64,000 nt of DNA from Eutypa lata (lineage: Eukaryota > Ascomycota > Sordariomycetes > Xylariales > Diatrypaceae). The stretch lies in NCBI GenBank assembly GCA_022661535.1, contig JAKULF010000009.1, positions 2,790,001 to 2,854,000 of the forward strand, given 5' to 3'. The translations under genes were made by a program, and so were the position numbers. Numbering within the stretch: position 1 is the stretch's first letter; each line of letters opens with the position of its first letter. The notes under the pieces are model-generated. The model saw only the letters and a program-made list of their open reading frames with translations, did not search any database and was not told the origin of the DNA. Positions 21,937 through 31,846 of the stretch are shown piece after piece.

Positions 21937-24900
21937 TTATGAAGGCCATCGATTCTGACTAGTGCGGCCTACGCCGCCAGATCCCAAGTAGTTGCTCAAC
22001 CCCGAAGTTTGCGAATAGGCTGGCGCCGCAGCGGCATTGGACGTTCGTTGCTGCTGATGCGTAGTGTTACTACCGAGACCATAGGGGCCGGCCCCAAGCC
22101 CCATCCCACCCTGACTGGTGCTCGAGTCCAGGCCTTGGATGTCCAAGAAAGCCGGATCTGCTGCAAAGGCCTGGAAGGAGGATTGTAATCCTGGGTGTGA
22201 TGCCCCATGTGTCGTCGTAACGGCGCTATGGCGTGAATTAAAGTGAGTAGCCTGGCTGGGAAGGGCTTGGCTGGTGGTGCCGTTCGATCGGTAATTATTG
22301 GTATCCAGGGGCGACGCTGATGGTGTACGGCGTGGCACAAAAGCTGTGCTACTATGAGCTACCGTCGGAGACGCCCTATAACTGGTGTCTCCCTGTAATA
22401 AAGGCGAATTCGACTGTGTGCCATACTGAGGAGAATTGACGTGCATTTGTTGCTGCGATTGCTGCTGCTGCTGCTGCTGCTGTTGTCGTTGGTTCGGAGC
22501 GAAACTAGCTTGTGTCGTGGCGTTGTAGGGGGCGCCAAGGGATTGCGGCTGAGTATAATAACTTTGGGGAGCTCTCGTTTGCGACTGTGACGTGAGAGAG
22601 ACGGGTAACTGCGAGCTTTTAGAAGCCTGTAATGGTGTTGGTGACACTGTCTGTGGCGGTTTCTGTGGATGGCTTGCTGTGGGCTGTCTTATGCTGTTGT
22701 GCTGATGGTTCTGGAGGGCGGCAAAGCGCTCATAGTGAGCGTCCAAGCCCTCGGCAGGGGATTGGGATACACCAGTCCCGATAGGCAAAGTAGATTGTTG
22801 GGACTGTCTCTGCGGACGATTAGCCGTGTAACTCTGCCCCTGGTCAGTGCGGCCTTGTCCCACAGTCATTCGCTCGTAGTCAATATTTGGCTGAGCAGCC
22901 TGACGCGTCACCTCAGCAGAAGTAGGGACTGTATCCTTCACCGGCGGGTTAATTGGTGTCTGACGCCTTGCCGCTTGTGTCGAGCTCGTATCTTTCGATT
23001 TACGGGGCCGTTTAGCTACCGGTGTAGATGTATCAGTAGATATAGGCTGCTGGCTAACACTCTGCGGCTGAATCTGAGAAGTCGCTGGCGATTGCGTGTT
23101 AGAAGGGTGATGAACTTGGGTTTGCTCGGAAATCAGGCTTCTTCCCGTAGCTTTCGTGTTGGTGTCTTTCTCCTTTTCGGTGCCAGCATCACCCACCTTA
23201 CCAGCCGGCCGTTTTCGTTTTACCCCTACTATAGTTGATTCCTTGACTAAGGGAGTCGTGGTACCAACACCAGATGTGACACCTAGTTGAGCCGGTCGTT
23301 GTGCACCGCTGTCACCTTGCGAGGCTACACCATTGAGAGTGGAAGAGGTAGTGTTTGCAAGGGATGAAGATCCCGTCGCCCTGAATTGTCCAAACGAGTG
23401 GCTGTCCTGCCTAGCGGCCGCAGCCGACGACTGCTGTCGGGACTCTGTAGATGGCTGAACTACTGCACCACCACCACCACCTTGCTTGAGCCGGTTTCTG
23501 GAGCCTTTTGGACGCCCTGTATTAACCTTCCTCGGCTGGCTGTCAAGCGCGGGGGTAGGGACAGGTACTGGAGTAACCTTCGGCGGTGCTGACGCTGTTG
23601 GAACCACAGGCTGGCTCACCGTGTTAGTAGCCGCCATAGCTGCAGCCGCTTGGCTAGTAGACTGGGAAGTAGAAGCGTCTTTGGGCCGATTTTTAGAGCC
23701 TTTTGGTCGACCACGACGTTTCGCGCCAGAGCCAGACGAAGCAGCCTGATCAATGTTAATCGACCTAAAGCCAGCGGAAGAGCCAGTTGCCGGAGTAGTG
23801 TCGACTATATGACGGTCCAAACCTCGTGACGGTGTGCTCAGGGCGTTCCTTGATGCTGTACTGACCTCGACAAGATCTCCTTCACCGTTCAACTCGAGAA
23901 CGCTGTCTTCAATGTCGACCCAGCCGTCGTCTTGCGGGTCTTGTCCAGCCGCTGCCGAGGCTGTACTATCAACCCGTTTTTGTGTTCCTTTTTTAATGCC
24001 CTTATCACTACGGACCTTGGAAGCCTTACTTCCCTTTGGACGTCCGCGTCGTCTTTTTTGAAGGGTGCCTGAATTAAGCAGAGTAGGTCTCCGTGGATGG
24101 TCGAGATCCGGGAAGATCTCAGCAAACCAGCCCACAAATAAGGAGCCCGAACCGTTGGCCTCGGCGCTCTCGGGAAACTTGCCGTCGGCGGGCGGCGGGG
24201 CATCAGGTATGCCGCCAAAGAAAGCTAGAGCCCTACATATTTGATCAACGATAGTAGGGGGAGGCAGAGTCCGAAGAAGCGTTAGCAGACGAGCCTGCTC
24301 CGCCTTAGTTTCGGCAACGGTCAGAGGCCGCTTAGGTGCTGCCGTCTCAGGAGCCGGGGATGATTGGGGTTTTTTAGAAGAGGTCGGCGAGGAGAACTGC
24401 TTGAGTCCTGCAGGCCGAGGGTAATTGGCCCTTCGATGGTGAGATATGTAAGAGTCGGTCTGGGCTAGTTTGGCCTGGCGAGCGGTGCTTTCGCTAGTGA
24501 GCTTCGCAGCAGCATCCCTATCTTGACTCTCGCGGTGGCTAGTGACGTCCATGTGCATGACACTAAAGTTACCTCTCATCTCTTCAGTGACACCCTTCAA
24601 TTTGCTCGGTACGGGATTCCGCACGCGGCCATCTCTTGGATAAAGCCTCATATCGGGGTTTGGAGAAGCGGTGCCAGCCCCGGGATCGGGGTGGGTGCCA
24701 ACACTGTTGCTCCCCTTGCCCTTGGTATACCCATTGTCATTGTCATTCCCATTCCCATTCCCATTACCATTCCTGTTGCTGCTGCTGTTATTATTGATGT
24801 TTGCGTTGGTCGTGGTATAGATGTTGGTACTAGTACTGTTATTATGACCGGTACTGGGACTAGAAGAAGCGCCAGATAAGGTGGTGATGTTGGTGCTACT

Positions 24901-25098
24901 CGGGAGGGCGGCAGCTGAGGATGCTGAGTTGAGAATAGTGGGAGCTCGAGGGGACACGGAAGGGGGGAGGTCATGGAGACCTGGACCCAAGGCCGATGCT
25001 GAAGCGGAAGAAGGTGAGGCTGAGATCAAGATTCGACCAGTGGGATCAGCAGTGTTGGTAGTAGTGGTAGCAATAGAGGCAGTAGGCGCGGCTGCCAT
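21937..25098 (-). CDS. Large AT-hook DNA-binding protein
   Basis: Single uninterrupted frame of 1053 aa, probably a nuclear chromatin-associated or regulatory protein. Three AT-hook-type motifs bind the minor groove of A+T-rich DNA: KRRRGRPKGSK at about 347-357, KRRGRPKGSKNRPK at about 457-470, and a weaker TGRPKGSRNR at about 526-536. A conserved globular segment precedes them (about 255-335: VAETKAEQARLLTLLRTLPPP ... LFVGWFAEIFPDLD). The rest is low-complexity: Ser/Thr/Asn-rich at the start, with an alternating NGNGN/NDND run at about 109-122, and a Q-run near 868-880 encoded by CTG/TTG repeats on the plus strand. There is a KRKRPAGK and a KRPRKSKD basic patch, possible nuclear localisation signals. 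No TF-type zinc finger is visible. The exact family is unknown to me. Confidence 0.82.
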   Translation of the reverse strand: MAAAPTASIATTTTNTADPTGRILISASPSSASASALGPGLHDLPPSVSPRAPTILNSASSAAALPSSTNITTLSGASSSPSTGHNNSTSTNIYTTTNANINNNSSSNRNGNGNGNGNDNDNGYTKGKGSNSVGTHPDPGAGTASPNPDMRLYPRDGRVRNPVPSKLKGVTEEMRGNFSVMHMDVTSHRESQDRDAAAKLTSESTARQAKLAQTDSYISHHRRANYPRPAGLKQFSSPTSSKKPQSSPAPETAAPKRPLTVAETKAEQARLLTLLRTLPPPTIVDQICRALAFFGGIPDAPPPADGKFPESAEANGSGSLFVGWFAEIFPDLDHPRRPTLLNSGTLQKRRRGRPKGSKASKVRSDKGIKKGTQKRVDSTASAAAGQDPQDDGWVDIEDSVLELNGEGDLVEVSTASRNALSTPSRGLDRHIVDTTPATGSSAGFRSINIDQAASSGSGAKRRGRPKGSKNRPKDASTSQSTSQAAAAMAATNTVSQPVVPTASAPPKVTPVPVPTPALDSQPRKVNTGRPKGSRNRLKQGGGGGAVVQPSTESRQQSSAAAARQDSHSFGQFRATGSSSLANTTSSTLNGVASQGDSGAQRPAQLGVTSGVGTTTPLVKESTIVGVKRKRPAGKVGDAGTEKEKDTNTKATGRSLISEQTQVHHPSNTQSPATSQIQPQSVSQQPISTDTSTPVAKRPRKSKDTSSTQAARRQTPINPPVKDTVPTSAEVTRQAAQPNIDYERMTVGQGRTDQGQSYTANRPQRQSQQSTLPIGTGVSQSPAEGLDAHYERFAALQNHQHNSIRQPTASHPQKPPQTVSPTPLQASKSSQLPVSLTSQSQTRAPQSYYTQPQSLGAPYNATTQASFAPNQRQQQQQQQQQSQQQMHVNSPQYGTQSNSPLLQGDTSYRASPTVAHSSTAFVPRRTPSASPLDTNNYRSNGTTSQALPSQATHFNSRHSAVTTTHGASHPGLQSSFQAFAADPAFLDIQGLDSSTSQGGMGLGAGPYGLGSNTTHQQQRTSNAAAAPAYSQTSGLSNYLGSGGVGRTSQNRWPS

Positions 25099-26119
25099 TA
25101 TATCGACTGATTAGGGGGCCTAATAACAAACAAATCAAGTCGCGTCGCGTTAGTCAGGCCGTATATGATGGCAGAGACGAAGACTATGACAATGATGATG
25201 AAGATGATAACGAGAATAGTGCGGTAGATGAAGATGCATCATGGGAGGAGATATACCGAGAGCGGTAACCAGTAGACTGAGGGATGGTGGCGGCAACAAC
25301 GATGACGATGATGGAAATAATAGTAGCGATAGCCTTCATGACCGGTAGAAACGATAATTGAGAATGATAATGATATGATTGTGTGTCTTCGAACTTGGGA
25401 TCTTCGTCGATTTTGCTGTCTTTTCGGACGACCCCCTTCAGCCCCTAGCACTTTAACACTTGGTTTGCGGGTTTGCGGGTTCGCGGGTTCGCGGGATTGC
25501 GACGATCAAATGTTTTAGGGGGTGATTTAGGCTTTACGCTTAAGGCTTAGAACCAACCAGGCTTAGCCTATAGCATGTTACTAGGTAGCTCTAGTTATGT
25601 AGTCTGGTAGTCAGTCGGCGATGTATCGATCGAGTCCCGTCTGCTGGTGTCCCACGCTACGTACTACCTTATGACCGAGGCAGACACCGACGCCGACCCT
25701 TGTTGTGATTAAATTGAGAAAGAAATAATACTGGTAACCATGATTGAATGGAAACCAGGCTTTTTGTTTGGTTGGAGTGTTGTTGTAGTCAAGAGAAGGC
25801 TGGCTGGAGGGAGGGCTAGAGTTACTCTATCACTCTGCTTCTCGAGGGATGAAGTCGCTTGATTGGTAGATCGGCCGTGGGGAGCCAAGTGCCCGCGCGG
25901 CAAGTACTGAATGTGTAGTAGGACCTTGTATGTACGTACATACATGAAGGTAACTATGACCTCGGGAGTAGTTACGTGGATATAGGTAGTACAGACCGTC
26001 AACCCAACAACAGCATTAATTATATACGGATATCTTAATCCTTCTTCCATTTGCGAATTCTTCAACGAAATTTGAAGTTCTCATCTTCTTTAACGTTAAG
26101 ACTTTATATCACGCACGAG
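25099..26119. other. Divergent intergenic region (AT-hook / thioesterase genes)
   Basis: About 1 kb between two start codons. It has GATGATGA-type runs near 25185-25330 and a GCGGGTTY tandem repeat near 25463-25496. No gene is seen. Confidence 0.5.
25463..25496. repeat. GCGGGTTY tandem repeat
   Basis: Four consecutive copies of an 8-bp unit (GCGGGTTT twice, then GCGGGTTC twice) about 365 bp upstream of the AT-hook gene start. Confidence 0.8.
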
Positions 26120-27154
26120 ATGCCGCCTCTCTTCCGTAACCGGCTCACCTCTGGGTCGTTAAGGCGATGCAAAGACCTGATTGTCTCACCCAGTCAGCTA
26201 CATCTTAGATATTGTCGTTCCTCGCCCAGTCCTCATCGGCTTGGTCGTTCATACGCTTCAGCATCTGGTCGGTAGCTCACTGGTTGTTTCGTGACCAGTG
26301 CTGTCCATTGGCTAACCGCCCACGCAGTCTCCAGTCAACAGTTGGCGAACCAGCCATCTTTGTTCCGACGCGTTGCAACCGTATTCATTACTGGTGTTAT
26401 ATTCATTTCAGGCGGGTTCGCGATGGCTGCCGCGCCCGCAATGCCGGCTGTCCGCGGTCTCCTGAACCCACCATCAAACGATGATACACTCGCTATGTTC
26501 AATCCATTGACTGACGAGGAGCGCGAGGTAGAGGAATTCATCAACCAACATCCCTTCACAACAGAGATGCGGTCCCAGCCTGGGTTCTCAGAGTCGAGGC
26601 CTCATCTGAAAATCCCACCTTCGTTCCGGAACCACAACCTTACCGGTGGGACATTGCTAGGACCGGGAAAGGTGGTGGTGCCGCCTATCGTATTTACCGA
26701 ACAGGGAGGGAAGTCTCTAGTATCAATAACGCATCTAGGCGATGAACTTTGCGGCCACCCAAACATTGTTCATGGCGGGCTATTAGCTACTTTACTTGAT
26801 GAGGGACTGGCACGGTGTTGTTTTGCTGCATTACCACATAATGTAGGCATGACGGCCAAGCTAGCCATCAATTACCGGAACCCGACGCCCGCAGGATCCT
26901 ACGTGGTACTAAGAGCCACCACCACCAAAGTCGAAGGACGGAAGGCATGGGTGGAAGGGCGTTTGGAAACTCTCGTGGGTAAAGGGGAAACACCCGTGGT
27001 CTTAGCTGATGCGACGGCCCTATTCGTATCGCCCAAGCAAGCTGCAGTAAGTACAAACCTTTGCATATATAGCCATAAGCTCTTGTTGATTGTGTTATTA
27101 CGTTAAATCTAACTTGGCTTTCAGATGATGACGAATGTATACCCGAGCACATGA
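26120..27154 (+). CDS. Hot-dog fold thioesterase (PaaI/FMP10-like), probably mitochondrial
   Basis: Three exons, about 297 aa: 26120..26271, 26335..27046 and 27125..27154. Intron 1 could instead be 26268..26327 (298 aa), since both pairs keep the frame; the branch site is GGCTAAC. Intron 2 (GTAAGT, ATCTAAC, CAG) is clear, and the last exon encodes MMTNVYPST. The N-terminus is basic and Ser-rich (MPPLFRNRLTS, LRRCKDL, LGRSYASAS), which suggests a mitochondrial presequence. One hydrophobic segment follows (VATVFITGVIFISGGFA). The thioesterase domain contains HLGDELCGHPNIVHGGLLAT with the HGG motif and LLDEGLARC, the usual hot-dog helix with an acidic catalytic residue, then KLAINYRNPTPAGSYV. 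Such proteins hydrolyse acyl-CoA; the substrate cannot be read from sequence. Confidence 0.85.
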
Positions 27155-28123
27155 GCTCAAAAGACGCGAAAAAAACGCCATCCGCAGCTAATTATAGATG
27201 GTCATAACTAGACGTCTAAAATAGAATATTCCTTGTAAATTTATATGTACAAACCAGGCATCTAGCATGATAACTACATACTTAGGTTCAGTAGTGCTCT
27301 GAAACCGTCTAAATATAACCGTTCTCCTATACTTATAGTGATATACGTTATAGGCAGCTGATGCGAGACTGTAGGGCTAGGGTCAATCGTCTAAATATTC
27401 GATAATCAACGTTCTCACACTTGGCAATTTCAAGATATTTCTTCATTCTCATGTGCGTGTGTGTGAGATACTAGAATATAGAACGAGCTTAGGGAATAGG
27501 GAAGTTTGTATGTAGGTTTGCTAGTTACGAATAGGAGGTAGTAGTCAGAACAATGATCGGCCAACGTCTTCCACTCCGCTGATAGTAAACGGCAACCAAT
27601 ACTAAAGAAATGACAAATGATAAATGAAAAAGAGAAGAAAGCAGTACTACTCGGCTACATCAGGTAATCAGTCATATTACTACCTTGGCATATAAATCCA
27701 GGATAATAATTACCTGCCTTAGGTAGTACCTATATCTATCCTCCACAAAACAATTTACCTGATACATATTTCCTATACAACACTCAACTTGGGAACCCTT
27801 TTCCAGTAGTCGATCTGCATATGGCAGCTCCTTAGGTACCTTACTATAGCTATCAACTGGGGCTTCAGGGGCTTACGTATACTACTAAGATGGAGACGCC
27901 ATACCTTACTATAAGTAACTAATGGCGGGGGATCACAAACATGCAAGCAGACTTATATAGGTATGATGTACATACATATATATCTACTAAGTACAGTGAC
28001 CTTTCCCTTGGTCGTTTACACTCTATAACTCTCCATTTCGAAATATCTGGCTTGCATCGGTCCTGATAGTATCTGTCCCCAGGTGAATTTATCTCTCACA
28101 CGATTCTCAACTACTAATTAACA
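27155..28123. other. Intergenic region upstream of MET14
   Basis: About 970 bp, AT-leaning, with several TACCTA/TAGGTA motifs (27720-27840). No coding exon or RNA gene is seen. The last part should contain the MET14 promoter. Confidence 0.5.
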
Positions 28124-29093
28124 ATGGCAACGTAAGTGTAGATAAGCAAACAACAAGTAGCTATGGAAATTTTCAGTTAGCTTTTTTTTCCTTTTTGGCC
28201 TACCCCTCCAGAACTCCAATGGCCAAAATACCCCTCCCCCACCATCACCACCCACCATGATGTGTCTTCCACCATACCTGCCCGTCTACGCGGAATTGAA
28301 GAGTGGGACGTCAGAAACGGAACAACACATGCTGACCCGAAGCTTGTCGTCATTTCTAGCAACATCGTCTGGCACCCATCGCTGTCGCGCAAGGAGCGCA
28401 GCGAGTTCCGCAAGCAAAAGGGCTTCACCATCTGGTTCACGGGGCTCTCAGCCTCGGGAAAGTCCACCGTCGCGACGGCTCTAGAGCAGCACCTGCTGCA
28501 CCTGGGTCTGGCCGCCTACCGCCTCGATGGCGACAACGTGCGGTTCGGTCTGAACAAGGACCTCGGCTTCTCTGACAAGGACCGCGTCGAGAACATCCGA
28601 AGAATCGGAGAGGTGCGTATATGGAGTAACAGGGAGGGGGAAAAGGGAAAGGGAAAAAACAAGTTTTTCCCTTGACCTAAGATGTGCTGCTGGGTGATAG
28701 ATGCTGACCCGTTATATCACCTGTTCCCAGGTCGCGAAGCTCTTCGCCGACTCGGCCACCATCGCCATCACGTCCTTCATCTCGCCCTTCAAGGCGGACC
28801 GCCAGATCGCGCGCGACCTGCACACCGCTACCCAGGGCAGCGACGAGGCCATCCCCTTCATCGAGGTGTTTGCCGACCTTCCCCTCGAGGTCGCCGAGCA
28901 GCGCGACCCCAAGGGGCTCTACAAGAAGGCCAGGGCGGGCGAGATCCCCCACTTCACCGGCATCAGCTCGCCGTACGAGGCGCCCGAGAGCCCCGAGATC
29001 ACCGTCAAGACGCACGAGCAGAGCGTAGAGGAATGTGTGGCTACCATCGTCCAGTGGCTGGAGGCGAAGGGCCTCATCTCTATCCCTAAGTGA
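28124..29093 (+). CDS. MET14: Adenylylsulfate (APS) kinase
   Basis: Phosphorylates APS with ATP to make PAPS, the second step of sulfate assimilation, in the cytosol. Three exons: 28124..28131 (8 nt), 28360..28612 and 28731..29093, giving 207 aa. The short first exon supplies MA and part of Thr, so the protein starts [13 protein letters not shown], exactly as in fungal APS kinases. The 228-nt first intron (GTAAGT, CTGACC, CTAG) is long for this window. The P-loop GLSASGKST is at 31-39. [18 protein letters not shown] binds the nucleotide and APS, and ITSFISPF and [11 protein letters not shown] are also family signatures. The C-terminus ends KGLISIPK. An unspliced reading would start only at a GTG inside intron 1 and is not credible. 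Confidence 0.95.
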
Positions 29094-29558
29094 TGGTCGA
29101 CCCCCGGCCCCCCCTACTCTGGAAAATGTTATTAGGAGGACCGTGGATAAAGACTAGAAAGCTCGAGGTGTATAAAAGGGGAGGTAGGGCTGCTGCTAGT
29201 CATCATATATAGACATATACATGCGCATTCATGCAGGAGAACTTGACTATAATGCAACAAGTAGCACAAACGTGCTTTGTCGACGTAGCCAGGCTAGCGG
29301 CAGCATGATTGATACGTACAGTAATCAAGACAGACCTTTTATATATATCATATCTGAGATGGTGTTGTCCCCAGCGTATCTTCCTATGGGGTATGCACTT
29401 TTTTTTAGTGGAAGTTACAAATAGCTATCACAAGCGTTAAAACTATGTAGGGGTACTCTCGCTCTGTCGCCCTCATCCTCAACCAATGCCTCGCGTCTGA
29501 CTCTAGCGTGGGTATCCTTCCCAATCACTTAATGTGTGGTGTGACAGGACATAGCTAT
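29094..29558. other. Convergent intergenic region (MET14 / VMA5)
   Basis: 465 bp between two stop codons; nothing beyond presumptive 3' UTRs is visible. A TATAAAAGGGG lies near 29170, downstream of MET14, without a gene behind it. Confidence 0.5.
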
Positions 29559-31088
29559 CTATAACTCGAATTCGTAATATACATAGGCCGTGTACTCGTT
29601 TCCATCGCCTGAATGTCCTAAACCGGCCGCCGCCATTTCTGACGTCAAGGAGGCGTCGTCCTTAGTGATCCTTCCGCGCTTGTCCCTGCCAAACGCATTA
29701 CCACCCAAGTATGAATAGGATGAATCGAGTGCCGACTTGACCTTCTTGACCGATTTCGAATTCGACTATTGCAACAGTGTCCGTTAGTTAGTGTCAAATT
29801 TCATGACGAGGCTAGGGTCGATAGATGAAGCGGCTTACCACAACGAGTGCAGAAACAAACTCTAAAGGCAGTCCGTAACGCAAGACCGACTCGACGAAGA
29901 CACGGAGAGCCATGACGTGGGCCCATATCATGACGCTTTCGCTCCAGCCTGTACGGCTTAACCGTAGCGCCTCACCCCATATCTTCTTTTCCTCCCTACC
30001 GACGCGGTCCAGCTCTTTCTGCTCCTCCTCTTTGCCGCCCTCAACGTACTTATATTGCCGAGGCGTCCACTTTTGTTCGCGACATTTCTGCTGGAACTCG
30101 GCGCTGTGCTTCTTGAAGGTGGTGACGGCAAACAAGATGAACTCGTCATCTTGGGCAACCTGGACCGACGAGCGTGGTACAACCATAGGTGACAGCGTTT
30201 CATAGCACTTTACAAAGTCTTTCTTCAGGTTGGAGGGAACTGCGATCAGATGGGTTTCGAGGTACTCGGAATCCTGTACTAGGAGGGATGGGTCGACGAT
30301 AGGCGTAAGTGACTTGGTCGCCAAGTTACCCCTATGCTCGGAAATAAAGTCAGTGGGCAAGCACATATCTTATAGAATACTTTAATGGAGATCTAGTGGG
30401 AATACAGGGTTGGAAGGGAGGTTGGAGCGGGGATATCATACGTTTGCTTTCTCTGTAGGGTGGCGAAGTTGGTCTTAACTTGGTTGTACTGGTTAAACTT
30501 GCCCTTGACGTCGTTATCGATGGTAACAAGTTCCTGCGATACGAGATTTCTCATATTAGCACCAGTATAGATTTGATTTAAATAAATAAAAAGCTGCGAA
30601 CTAAGCTGAGAATATAATACCTTTTGTAGAGTATCGATCAGCTCGCCAATAGGCTTGTCAGCCCTGTAGCGGACTTTGTTCCAGGTGAAAGTACGAAGGT
30701 ACTGGTCGGTAGGCTCTGCGAGGAGGGTCATCAGCGACGTAGGGCCCTAGGTGGGGGGGAGGCCAAGGGAGGTTGTTGACAACGCACTGTCGTTTACGAA
30801 CTGTTGTTTAGCAATCTGCTCTTTGTCGTCGTCGAGTAGGGTGCGTAACGAATCGGCAACCTTGGCTACTAAGCCCTCGCAGGCAGAGTCGAGCTTGCCC
30901 AGGTCGTCGGCCTGTTGAACCAGAGCATCCAAGGTCCCTATCTTGAAGTTGGGGACGGAGAAGGAAAGGACGGTGCCATTATCGGTTATAGTCGACTTGA
31001 GAGCGTCGAGGGCTTCATCCTTGTCGCCGGTGTCAAAGGTGCTCAAAGGCAGCGACAGGAGGGCGTAGGTGGTCGTTTGAGGGGCCAT
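29559..31088 (-). CDS. VMA5: V-type proton ATPase subunit C
   Basis: Peripheral V1 subunit that links the catalytic head to Vo and is released on reversible disassembly; it acts at the vacuolar membrane. Five exons: 31088..30788, 30715..30621, 30533..30442, 30331..29839 and 29765..29559, giving 395 aa (yeast Vma5 is 392). Every junction restores a family motif: NDKPTDQYLRTFTW across intron 1, TLQKELVTIDNDVKGKF across intron 2, RKQTGNLATKSLTPIV across intron 3, and the stretch leading to KSVKKVKSALDSSYSYLGGNAFGR after intron 4. It ends EYTAYVYYEFEL. Introns are 72-110 nt with GT-AG ends and an ACTAAC branch in the last. The start is the Met of MAPQTTTYALLSLP; an upstream in-frame Met at 31145 adds 19 residues without family support. 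Confidence 0.95.
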
Positions 31089-31846
31089 TTGGCGTTGGAT
31101 ACAAGGCGGTAAAGCTGTAGCAGATGGGCTTGCGACGGTGCACACTTGCTCGTTCGGAGGAAAACAGAGGATGAGGTATAGGTCAGAAGAAGACGACGAA
31201 GGGGAAGTGTTGAAATGTAAATGGGTAAAGAGTATATGTCATGGGCTACAACAGGTATGCGATGGGTGACATTGGACTGTGTATATTTTGGAAAAAGACG
31301 AGGGCGACGGCAAGGTAAATGACAATAGCAGTGGTGTATAATAGGTCTCGTTAGATGGGGATACTGGAATTGCCTTTATTGTAGGTAGACATCTATGAAG
31401 GTATGTCGTCTTAGCTCTCGTTGTACGTATAATACTGAGCTACGAAGTACGGTTATTACATAGAGCTAACCTTCATGTTACGTTAGTACTTATAGAAGTG
31501 GGGAACAACCCCAAAACCTCCAAATCCGCGTCATTGGTCTAGATTAGGATATTTATACATTTATATATCTATTTCTGTAGGTATTTTAAACAATTCAAAT
31601 ACTTACATAAAACTTATATTATTGGAAGTATTAGTACATTATGTCTTAAGCTGATAAAGTGTGTCTTAGTAGTGGTTGTGAACCCGGTATCAACTGCTTC
31701 GTTCAGTATTCATATTCTCATACTTATTGGCATAGACATATCGCAGTAATCACACATCGACTAGAAAACAAGGAATGTAGCTATGTATAATATGATTCGA
31801 CCCATCGTCATATACAATGGAGAATTTGTAGAAGAAATGGCTACCG
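31089..31846. other. Intergenic region between MAK21 3' end and VMA5 start
   Basis: About 760 bp, AT-leaning. It holds the VMA5 promoter and the MAK21 3' UTR. No gene is seen. Confidence 0.5.

Noticed and set aside
28262..28359. N-terminal extension of APS kinase read from intron 1
   Set aside because: That frame begins with GTG, not ATG, and the spliced start [13 protein letters not shown] matches the family exactly.
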